This document shows, piece by piece, positions 17,161-24,950 of a DNA stretch of 64,000 nt (its first letter is position 1; each line of letters begins with the position of its first letter). Source of the DNA: an uncultured Clostridia bacterium. GTDB lineage: Bacteria > Bacillota > Clostridia > Christensenellales > Aristaeellaceae. The position numbers and the translations under genes are program-made. The stretch lies in the NCBI GenBank assembly GCA_937886445.1, contig CALGBY010000134.1, positions 62,001 to 126,000 of the forward strand. Direction: 5' to 3'. A model generated the notes under the pieces. That model was given only the letters and a program-made list of their open reading frames with translations. It searched no databases and was not told where the DNA came from.

Positions 17161-18207
17161 ATGAGCAGTTGCGCTGTTAACATCAAGGATATGAAAATAG
17201 GCGGAGGCGCTCCGGTTCTGATTCAGTCTATGACCAATACCGACACAAGGGACGTTGAGGCAACACTGGATCAGATCAAGGCACTGGCTGCAGCCGGCTG
17301 TGATATCGTGAGGTTTTCTGTATATGACCGACTGTGCGTAGGAGCGGTAAGATCGATCGTGGACAGAAGCCCCATTCCGTGCGTTGCTGATATCCATTTT
17401 GATCATAAGCTCGCGATCGGCGTCATGGAAAACGGCATCCATAAGCTGAGGATCAATCCGGGAAATATCGGAGGGGTCGAAAAAATACGCGCGGTTGTGG
17501 ACTGTGCCAGAATGCACCATGTCCCCATCCGGATCGGTGTTAATTCGGGCTCACTTGAAAAAGATATTCTGGACAGAAACGGCGGTGTAACCGCTGCCGG
17601 TATGGTAGAAAGCGCGCTCAGACACGCAAAACTGCTTGAAGAACAGGGCTTTTATGATATTGTGCTGTCTTTGAAGGCGAGCGATGTAAAGACAACTGTA
17701 GAGGCCTATCGTCTCGCTTCAAAAAGCTGCGATTATCCGCTTCATCTCGGAGTGACCGAAGCCGGTCTGCCGGGAAGCGGTACTGTTAAGAGCGCGATAG
17801 GCATCGGTTCTCTGCTGCTCGACGGGATCGGTGATACCATTCGTGTTTCACTTACCGCCGACCCCTGTGAAGAAGTAAACGCAGCTCTGGAGATCCTGCG
17901 CGCACTCAAAATAAGGGAAGGTATTTCCTTTGTATCCTGTCCCACCTGCGGCAGGACACGTATCGATGTTGCGGATGTGGCGCGGAAAGTGAAGAAGGAA
18001 TTTGAAAATATAAAGGCTCCCGTCCGTGTAGCGATCATGGGCTGTGTTGTGAACGGCCCGGGTGAAGCCCGCGGGGCAGATGTGGCGCTTTGCGGCGGAG
18101 ATAACTGCGGAGCATTATATATACATGGCAAGTTTATCAGAAAGCTTACCGGTGACCTTGCCCAGGAAATGATCGCGGCTGTCAAGGAGTATCTGCATGA
18201 CTTATGA
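17161..18207 (+). CDS. ispG: 4-hydroxy-3-methylbut-2-enyl diphosphate synthase (flavodoxin type)
   Basis: A 348-residue [4Fe-4S] enzyme of the MEP pathway. The TIM-barrel half carries VLIQSMTNTDTRDVEATLDQ. The cluster ligands are in FVSCPTCGRTRIDV (Cys-x2-Cys) and MGCVVNGPGEA (third Cys plus Glu). Length matches the short bacterial class. The RBS is AAGGCGG. The polC start lies 11 bp inside its 3' end, an out-of-frame overlap supporting one transcript. Confidence 0.97.
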   Translation: MSSCAVNIKDMKIGGGAPVLIQSMTNTDTRDVEATLDQIKALAAAGCDIVRFSVYDRLCVGAVRSIVDRSPIPCVADIHFDHKLAIGVMENGIHKLRINPGNIGGVEKIRAVVDCARMHHVPIRIGVNSGSLEKDILDRNGGVTAAGMVESALRHAKLLEEQGFYDIVLSLKASDVKTTVEAYRLASKSCDYPLHLGVTEAGLPGSGTVKSAIGIGSLLLDGIGDTIRVSLTADPCEEVNAALEILRALKIREGISFVSCPTCGRTRIDVADVARKVKKEFENIKAPVRVAIMGCVVNGPGEARGADVALCGGDNCGALYIHGKFIRKLTGDLAQEMIAAVKEYLHDL

Positions 18208-21200
18208 TGAGTTGTTGTCCCGAATCAGTACTGCACTGCCCGAAACAGAAGGCAAGCTGACTGTTGAGAAGGTAAAGTACAACAAAGAAGAGAACAAAGC
18301 CGTTTTTTCGTTTCTGAGCGACATACTGATCGGCGAACGCGGCTTCATGACGATCAAGAAGGTCATATCCGACGCGGTCCCGGAGGTAAAAATCTCTGTC
18401 AGGATCGCAAGCCCGTCCCTTGCTTCGGAGTTTCTCAGAAATCCCGATAAGCTTTCCGGTACGCTCAACACTTATATTGTACGCAACTTTCCTTCCGCTG
18501 CCGGTTGGGAATTTGATTTTCACTGGAGCGCCGGTAACGGAAAGGTATATCTTGAGGTACCTGATCAGTTTGCTATGGAATGCCTCAAAAAGAACGGTGT
18601 TGAGCAGAAAACGGCTCAGGCGATATATGATGTATTCCGTCTGGATACCGATGTCTATCTGCGCGTAAATGGCGATTATGAAAACCGTATCCGTCAGATC
18701 CGTGAAGAAAGAGATCAGCAGGATCGTATAGAAAAAGAACAGAGCGAGCTGAGAATGGCACAGGTAGCTGAACAGGCCAAAGAACCTGCCGCTGAGAAAA
18801 AGCTCTCCGATGTGATCATCGGCAGAAGCATTGCCGGAGATCCGGTATCCATCAACACACTTACTTCCGAAAGCGGTATGGTCATAGTGCGCGGCAAAGT
18901 ATTGAATGTTGAAACAAAGGAAACAAAAAGCGGTGAGGCTGTCATTCTTTCCTTTGCTGTTACCGATTTTACGGATACGATCAAGTGCAAATCCTTCCGC
19001 TACTACCGTCAAAGAAATCCCCGAAAAGATGATGAGGGAAATACACCTGCCGTTACTCCCGAGGAGAAGCAAAAAGTAAATGATGTCATTTCCCGTATCA
19101 AGACAGGCATGGGCGTCGTTGTGAGAGGCGAATGTCAATATGACAACTTTTCGCATGAGAATACCATCACCGTGCGGGATGTTATGGAAGTAAAGCTTCC
19201 GCAGAGGACGGATGATGAGCCTGAAAAACGTATAGAGCTGCATTGCCATACGCAGTTTTCCACCATGGATGCCTGCGCGACCGCATCCGACCTTATTTCC
19301 CGCGCCGCGAAATGGGGGCATGAGGCCATCGCGATCACAGATCATGGTGTGGCACAGGCTTATCCTGAAGCGTTTGCCGCCGCGAAAAAGAATAACATCA
19401 AACTGATCCCGGGCTGTGAAGGCTATTTGACAGATGATGACGCCATCGTGACCGGTAATGGTGATCTTCCGCTGGATACACCGATCGTTGTTCTTGATTT
19501 TGAAACGACCGGCTTGAACACCGCAAAAGACAGGATCATAGAGATCGGCGCCGTCAAGCTGGCTCACGGTCAGGTCGTGGAATCCTATGGGAAACTGATC
19601 AACCCGGGAAAAGTGCTTCCGCAAAGGATATCCGAAATCACAAATATTACCGATGATATGCTGAAGGACGCCCCGCGTCTTGAAGATATCATGGATGAGT
19701 TTCTCGGCTTTCTGGAAGGGTGTCCGATCGCCGCGCATAATGCTTCCTTTGACTGCAGTATTTTCAGAAATGAATTGAAGCGTTTGGGAAGAGAAGAGTA
19801 CAAAGCGCCCGAAATAGATACTTTGATGCTTTCGCGAAAGCTGTACCCGCAGCTGAAATCTCATAAGCTGGGAAGTGTGTGTAAGGCTTTGTCTGTTTCG
19901 CTGAAGGGAGCGCACCGTGCGGTGAACGATGCGGCTGCTACCGCTCAGTGTCTGGCTAAAATGTTTGATGACGCGAAAAAGCACGGTGCGGAAACAATTG
20001 CCGACCTTGAGAATATTTCTCATGACTATACCCTCGGCAACAGCTGGCATGTTGTTCTGCTTGCCTCCGATCAGGACGGGTTGACAAATATCAACCATAT
20101 GATCTCGGAATCTCATCTGAACTATTTTAAGAAGAAGCCGCTGATCCCGCGAGCGATTCTGCAGAAATACAGAAAAGGAATCATCGTCGGCTCCGCATGC
20201 GAATCGGGCGAGCTATATACCGCCATGGTAAACGGTGCAGATGATGAGAAGCTTGGAAAGATCGCCAGATTTTACGATTATCTTGAGATACAGCCCATCG
20301 GAAATAATGAGTTTCTTGTAAGGGAAGGAATGGTCCCGGATCATGAGGCTCTCAGGGAAAACAACAGAAGAATCGTCCGACTGGGCGAAAAGCTTGGGCT
20401 GCCTGTTGTAGCGACAGGCGATGTACATTTCCTTGATCCGCAGGACAGTGTTTTCCGTGCCATTCTGCAGGCCTCGCAGGGCTATAAGGATGCCGATTTC
20501 CAGCCTCCGCTTTATCTGAAGACCACAAGAGAGATGCTGGATGAGTTCAGCTATCTGGGCGAGCAAAAAGCGTACGAGGTCGTTATCAGCGCGCCCAAAC
20601 AGATCCTTTCCCGTATCGGAGAGATTTCTCTGTATCCGAAGCATCCTGAAGGGAAGACGACATTCTCACCGTTCTGGGAAACCGCCGAGGATGACATCAG
20701 GAATATGTCATGGAACAGGGCACACGAGCTTTACGGTGATGAACTGCCTGAGATCGTCCAGAAGCGCATAGATAAAGAACTTGGATCCATCATTGGTTAC
20801 GGCTATGCAACGCTGTATTCCATTGCAAACAAGCTTGTGGCAAAAAGCCTGAGTGACGGATATGTGGTGGGCAGCCGCGGAAGCGTAGGCTCTTCCTTCA
20901 TCGCGTTTCTCACCAATATTACGGAGGTAAACGCCCTTCCGCCTCACTATCGCTGCAGGCACTGCAGACAGTCGTGGTTTGATATCCCGAAGGAATACAC
21001 CATCGGTGTCGACCTTCCCGATAAGGATTGTCCTATGTGCGGCCAGCCCCTTGTTAAGGACGGCTTTGATATTCCGTTTGAGGTATTTCTCGGTTTCAAG
21101 GGAGATAAGGTACCGGATATTGACCTGAATTTCTCCGGTGAATATCAGCCCACAGCGCATAACTATGTCAAGGAGCTGTTCGGTGAAAAATATGTTTACC

Positions 21201-22540
21201 GCGCTGGAACGATCGGAACTGTTGCTGAAAAAACAGCCTTCGGTTATGTATTGAAATATCTTGAGGAGCGTGGGAAAACCGCCTCTCAGGCGGAAAAAGA
21301 AAGGTTGGCCTCCGGCTGCGTAGGCGTTAAGCGTACAACAGGACAGCATCCTGCCGGTATGGTCGTACTTCCTAAGGCATACGATATTTGCCAGTTTACG
21401 GCCGTGCAGCACCCGGCGGACGATCTTGAATGCGGGATCACCACGACCCATTATGATTTCAGCTCAATGCATGATATTCTTGTAAAGCTGGATATACTCG
21501 GTCACGATGACCCTACCATGCTGCATATGCTTGAAGGGCTGACAGGGATCAATTATAAAGATATCCCGCTGGGGGACAAAGGTGTAATGAGCTTGTTCTC
21601 CACACCGGAAGCATTGGGAATTACCCCTGAGGACATCGGCGGCTGTACGACCGGTACACTGGGCGTACCTGAATTCGGTACGGCGTTTGTAAGACAAATG
21701 CTGGACGAAACACATCCCAGCACCATGCAGGAATTGATCCGTATATCCGGTCTTTCACACGGAACGGATGTATGGCTCGGCAACGCGAAAGATCTGATCA
21801 ACAACGGCATCGCTCCTCTTTCGCAGTGTCTTTGTACAAGAGACGACATTATGAACCAGCTGATGCAAATGGGTGTTCCGGCAAAGATGGCATTTGATAC
21901 AATGGAGTTCGTGCGTAAGGGAAAAGGCCTGAAGCCAGAGATGGCGGATGCCATGCATGAGCACAATGTGCCCTCGTGGTTTGAAGACAGCTGCCGAAAA
22001 ATCAAGTATATGTTTCCCAAGGGGCATGCGGTGGCATATGTAACGATGGCGCTTCGTATTGCCTGGTATAAGGTATACAGGCCGCTTGCTTATTATGCCG
22101 CGTATTTCACGATTCGCGGAGACGGCTTTGACGGCTGTACCATGGTAGGATCCATCGAAAAGATCCGTTCCATGCTGAAAGAGCTGAACGAAGCCGATCA
22201 GCGAAAAGAAACTTCCGCAAAAGATAAGGAATCCATTACGGCGCTTGAAATGGTGCAGGAAATGATGGCACGCGGTTTTGAATTCCTTCCATGCGACCTC
22301 TACAAAAGCGATGTGAACAAGTTCAAGATGGAGGATGGAAAGCTGCGCATTCCGTTCTCGTCACTTGGCGGTCTCGGAGAGGCAGCCGCGCAGGCCATTG
22401 TAGAAACCAGAGATACTCCTTTCATATCCATAGAGGATCTGAAAATCAGAGGAAAGGTGAGTAACTCTGTCGTGGATCTGCTTCGTGCTCAGGGCTGTCT
22501 GAACGGACTTGCGGAAACCAGCCAGGTAAGTCTGTTCTAA
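18197..22540 (+). CDS. polC: DNA polymerase III alpha subunit, PolC type
   Basis: A 1447-residue replicative polymerase of low-GC Gram-positive type. In order: an N-terminal region with OB fold (about 230-340), a PHP domain starting IELHCHTQFSTMDA near residue 346, the inserted DEDDh proofreading exonuclease beginning VLDFETTGL near 433 and ending HRAVNDAAATAQCL, a Cys4 zinc finger (CRHCRQ and CPMCGQ, about 917-950), the catalytic PDIDLNFSGEYQ near 975, and the HhH-containing C-terminus ending SQVSLF. All sites look intact. It begins inside ispG with RBS CAAGGAG and ends with a strong terminator that closes the housekeeping block. Confidence 0.98.
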   Translation: MTYDELLSRISTALPETEGKLTVEKVKYNKEENKAVFSFLSDILIGERGFMTIKKVISDAVPEVKISVRIASPSLASEFLRNPDKLSGTLNTYIVRNFPSAAGWEFDFHWSAGNGKVYLEVPDQFAMECLKKNGVEQKTAQAIYDVFRLDTDVYLRVNGDYENRIRQIREERDQQDRIEKEQSELRMAQVAEQAKEPAAEKKLSDVIIGRSIAGDPVSINTLTSESGMVIVRGKVLNVETKETKSGEAVILSFAVTDFTDTIKCKSFRYYRQRNPRKDDEGNTPAVTPEEKQKVNDVISRIKTGMGVVVRGECQYDNFSHENTITVRDVMEVKLPQRTDDEPEKRIELHCHTQFSTMDACATASDLISRAAKWGHEAIAITDHGVAQAYPEAFAAAKKNNIKLIPGCEGYLTDDDAIVTGNGDLPLDTPIVVLDFETTGLNTAKDRIIEIGAVKLAHGQVVESYGKLINPGKVLPQRISEITNITDDMLKDAPRLEDIMDEFLGFLEGCPIAAHNASFDCSIFRNELKRLGREEYKAPEIDTLMLSRKLYPQLKSHKLGSVCKALSVSLKGAHRAVNDAAATAQCLAKMFDDAKKHGAETIADLENISHDYTLGNSWHVVLLASDQDGLTNINHMISESHLNYFKKKPLIPRAILQKYRKGIIVGSACESGELYTAMVNGADDEKLGKIARFYDYLEIQPIGNNEFLVREGMVPDHEALRENNRRIVRLGEKLGLPVVATGDVHFLDPQDSVFRAILQASQGYKDADFQPPLYLKTTREMLDEFSYLGEQKAYEVVISAPKQILSRIGEISLYPKHPEGKTTFSPFWETAEDDIRNMSWNRAHELYGDELPEIVQKRIDKELGSIIGYGYATLYSIANKLVAKSLSDGYVVGSRGSVGSSFIAFLTNITEVNALPPHYRCRHCRQSWFDIPKEYTIGVDLPDKDCPMCGQPLVKDGFDIPFEVFLGFKGDKVPDIDLNFSGEYQPTAHNYVKELFGEKYVYRAGTIGTVAEKTAFGYVLKYLEERGKTASQAEKERLASGCVGVKRTTGQHPAGMVVLPKAYDICQFTAVQHPADDLECGITTTHYDFSSMHDILVKLDILGHDDPTMLHMLEGLTGINYKDIPLGDKGVMSLFSTPEALGITPEDIGGCTTGTLGVPEFGTAFVRQMLDETHPSTMQELIRISGLSHGTDVWLGNAKDLINNGIAPLSQCLCTRDDIMNQLMQMGVPAKMAFDTMEFVRKGKGLKPEMADAMHEHNVPSWFEDSCRKIKYMFPKGHAVAYVTMALRIAWYKVYRPLAYYAAYFTIRGDGFDGCTMVGSIEKIRSMLKELNEADQRKETSAKDKESITALEMVQEMMARGFEFLPCDLYKSDVNKFKMEDGKLRIPFSSLGGLGEAAAQAIVETRDTPFISIEDLKIRGKVSNSVVDLLRAQGCLNGLAETSQVSLF

Positions 22541-22547
22541 ATAAATC

Positions 22548-22589
22548 ACGGGTCTGCATTGTCGAAAAGTGCAGACCCGTTAATTTTTT
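22548..22589 (+). terminator. Terminator after polC
   Basis: ACGGGTCTGCA pairs perfectly with TGCAGACCCGT around a 12-nt loop, followed by TAATTTTTT. Confidence 0.9.
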
Positions 22590-22641
22590 GATCATATCCC
22601 GTACCGACAGCTATGTCTGTCTGTTGACTGATTTATTCTCC

Positions 22642-22890
22642 GTATCAGCATGGAAGAACAAGTTTGGCGATTTCACCGGCAGCACCGGAAACTGGAAGAC
22701 GCTGATCGACCGGCCCATGTACAACAACGACGGCACCTACAGAGATCAGACCCGCATCAATGTAACGAACTTTGACAACGAGATGCTGAAATCTGACTAT
22801 GCCGAAAAGACCTATCCCGATTACAAAATTCAGGAGCCAAACGAAGAACGTGCTGCCAGAGTAGTCGCGGCGTATGCCGACAGGATTCAG
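22642..22890 (+). pseudogene. Fragment of an unrecognised gene (mobile-element remnant)
   Basis: About 83 codons of protein-like sequence (starting SAWKNKFGDFTGSTGNWK, ending near VVAAYADRIQ) without a start codon or RBS of its own. It runs head-on into a minus-strand fragment at 22886-22890, where both good reading frames end at the same place. I do not recognise the family. The block between the polC terminator and 23.1 kb looks like the scar of an element. Confidence 0.4.
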
Positions 22891-23014
22891 CATATTCACG
22901 CTGGCCTTCTTCACTTTCAAAGAACGCCTGCATGGCGGGAAGCAAACAACGGGCGATGCGTTCGATGGCATAGTCCGGAATGTTCATTTCATCGTTGATC
23001 GTCTTTTCAGCCAA
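22886..23014 (-). pseudogene. Truncated small gene of mobile-element type
   Basis: A TTG start preceded by AGGAGGT opens 43 codons beginning MAEKTINDEMNIPDYAIERI and ending SEEGQREYAE. I recall this N-terminus from short hypothetical proteins on clostridial integrative elements, though I cannot confirm it. After residue 43 the frame continues into the antisense of the neighbouring fragment and loses protein character, so the gene was cut at the junction near 22886. Confidence 0.45.
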
Positions 23015-23144
23015 ACCGTATACCTCCTTTCCGGAATACTGCAGCGATGCAGTTATGGATATTGCGGATCGATAGATGAGTGGTCATGATGGAACTCCTT
23101 CTTTCTGTTATTGATTGAGAGACCGCGTTTCCAAAAATACGCAC

Positions 23145-23174
23145 AACAAAAAAGCCGTGTTCGGCAGCACGGCT
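23145..23174 (-). terminator. Minus-strand terminator, probably a relic
   Basis: On the minus strand AAGCCGTG, loop CTGCCGAA, CACGGCTT, then TTTTTG. No live minus-strand gene lies directly upstream of it. Confidence 0.45.
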
Positions 23175-23387
23175 TATGTAGTGCGATGATGAAAATCGTC
23201 CCTCTATTCTATATGGACATGAGATTCGCTATTTTTTCCTGACAAAGATAATCTTTTGGATTATGCTATAATTCAAAAGAAAAATTGTGAATGAGTAATC
23301 CGTTCAGCCACCTATTTCGTCTGTATAGTGTAAGCATGCTGAACGGGAACACAGGCCGGTTCCCATTGCACCAAAGGAGGCAACGCC

Positions 23388-24488
23388 ATGGATGCCGTAA
23401 CCTTCCAAACGGAAGCCATGCGGATGTCTTTCACCATCAATAGAGAGCAAGTTACAGTGCCTCTTTTACTCCCGGATGCCGCTTCTCTTCCGCTGCGTTA
23501 TGCGAATCCTTATGTGGTTGACCAAGCAAAGCTGACAAAAATGTATGGGAAACACTTGGGGTATATCGGTGGACAAATGGGTTATTTCTATGTGGATTAT
23601 GGTTTCAGCAAAACGCTGCCTTCTGGTAATATGATGGTGGTATATACGGAAAGTGGTGTGCCTGAGCAAAATGATCTGTCGGTTGATGCACCGGAGAAGC
23701 TGTTCTATCGCATTCTTGAAGAGACAGAGCTACCGCTTGATTTCCGCATAGACTGCATTCTGGCCACTACAGGAGCATACCGATATCATTATGTCACAGA
23801 GGATATATCAGACAAACGGGAGCAGGCACGCCGTTATGCTTATAACAGCGATACCGTTCATTATTGTCAACGTATCGACTTTTCGCGACCAGTCAAGGGA
23901 CATGAGCAAGGGTATTATCGTCTCCGGGCCACACAGGTAATTGACAACATCCCAGTATTCGGAGATTACTATACCGATGATTGTACTAATGCTCATGAAT
24001 ACAATGGTTATCCATATGCGATGACAGATGGTGGTATCGCGGAAGTGCGCATGCGCAGCGATTCAATTTACGATTTCTATTTCTACGGATTAATTGAGCC
24101 GCTAGGCGTGTTGAAGGATGATGTTATGCTGACATCGTTTGACGATTTACAACAGGCGATCCAGGCAAGAATCGATAGCGGTGAACTGCGAAGTATCGAC
24201 AGTATTGAACTTGGATATACACTGGCGTTGCGTATCCGGGATGGTCAGCCTATGAAACCACAGAAGTGGTCAGTCGAACAGAGCAGCGTAACCACTACCA
24301 TTGATCCGGCTTACGTTCTGACACCCTGCTGGCGCATTAGCGGTTATGACCTGAAGGATGGGGCAAAACGACTGGAATATGGCTTGACTGAGCCTTCTGC
24401 ATGGGAACGATACACCAACGGGACATATGATTTACGATTGAACGCAGCAACTTTAGCAGTCTGGAATGAACCAATTTCATTTGACTGA
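23388..24488 (+). CDS. Hypothetical protein (366 aa) in the accessory island
   Basis: I do not recognise a family with certainty; it loosely recalls secreted DUF6034-like clostridial proteins. It has a strong RBS (AAAGGAGG) and ATG. The sequence is rich in beta-type segments and Tyr, with repeated short strand patterns (YRYHYVTEDISD, YYRLRATQVIDNIPVFGDYY), and ends LAVWNEPISFD. No signal peptide, lipobox or membrane helix is seen; relatives of this composition are often exported, so the true gene may have lost its leader sequence. A GGGAAC/GTTCCC hairpin (23343-23362) lies just before the RBS. It is separated from neighbours by mobile-element debris. GC content is lower than in the housekeeping block. 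Confidence 0.5.
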   Translation: MDAVTFQTEAMRMSFTINREQVTVPLLLPDAASLPLRYANPYVVDQAKLTKMYGKHLGYIGGQMGYFYVDYGFSKTLPSGNMMVVYTESGVPEQNDLSVDAPEKLFYRILEETELPLDFRIDCILATTGAYRYHYVTEDISDKREQARRYAYNSDTVHYCQRIDFSRPVKGHEQGYYRLRATQVIDNIPVFGDYYTDDCTNAHEYNGYPYAMTDGGIAEVRMRSDSIYDFYFYGLIEPLGVLKDDVMLTSFDDLQQAIQARIDSGELRSIDSIELGYTLALRIRDGQPMKPQKWSVEQSSVTTTIDPAYVLTPCWRISGYDLKDGAKRLEYGLTEPSAWERYTNGTYDLRLNAATLAVWNEPISFD

Positions 24489-24566
24489 CGTGTGTTATCT
24501 TACCCTTTTAGAACACATTTATCTCTGAAAAAGTCAATAAAATCAAGGGTTTCAGGACATAGAAAT

Positions 24567-24618
24567 AGCCCATTTCTGATGAGGACGACATATATATCGT
24601 CCTGGTCAAAAATGGGCT
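24567..24618. repeat. Long imperfect palindrome, copy 1 (beside decayed tnpV)
   Basis: A 52-bp inverted repeat with outer arms AGCCCATTT and AAATGGGCT, inner arms AGGACGA and TCGTCCT, and a TATATA centre. Nearly the same palindrome occurs at 27510-27561. In both places it lies 39-40 bp beyond the 3' end of a tnpV copy, with similar flanking sequence (AATCAAGGG before it). It may be an element end, a terminator or a folded RNA. Confidence 0.7.
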
Positions 24619-24656
24619 TCAAAAGCGTTATTCTGTTTTGTTGGGCGCCGTCAGAT

Positions 24657-24870
24657 TATTTGTACACTATCTCGTTCCAGATGATTTCCTCGACCTAGCT
24701 CTTGACGGCATTCATCATCCCGACCCAGCGCAGCTGATCTGTCATCTTCATTTTCTCAGTCACGCCAGCCTCTTTCGCCATCTGCGGAATCATCGTATCG
24801 AGCAGATGCTGTCCCTGTACACCAGCCGATGTAGATTGTCAGTCAATTGCCAGAAAGCAGCAACCGACCG
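24657..24870 (-). pseudogene. Decayed tnpV, copy 1
   Basis: The minus strand reads IPQMAKEAG, then TEKMKMTDQLRWVGMMNAV, an in-frame TAG, then VEEIIWNEIVYK, matching the C-terminal half of the intact copies at 27599 and 29003. The N-terminal half is missing or scrambled upstream of 24870. The internal stop and the truncation make it a pseudogene. Confidence 0.8.
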
Positions 24871-24950
24871 GTGCTCCTTTGGGAACTGTATACATACTAT
24901 AGTCTTTTTGTTAAGGTGAATCAGGTTTTATTTGTTCCTTTGTAGCAAGA

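Noticed and set aside
18182..20116. 644-aa minus-strand ORF
   Set aside because: It is antisense to polC, which is complete and has all its motifs; composition is not protein-like and there is no RBS.
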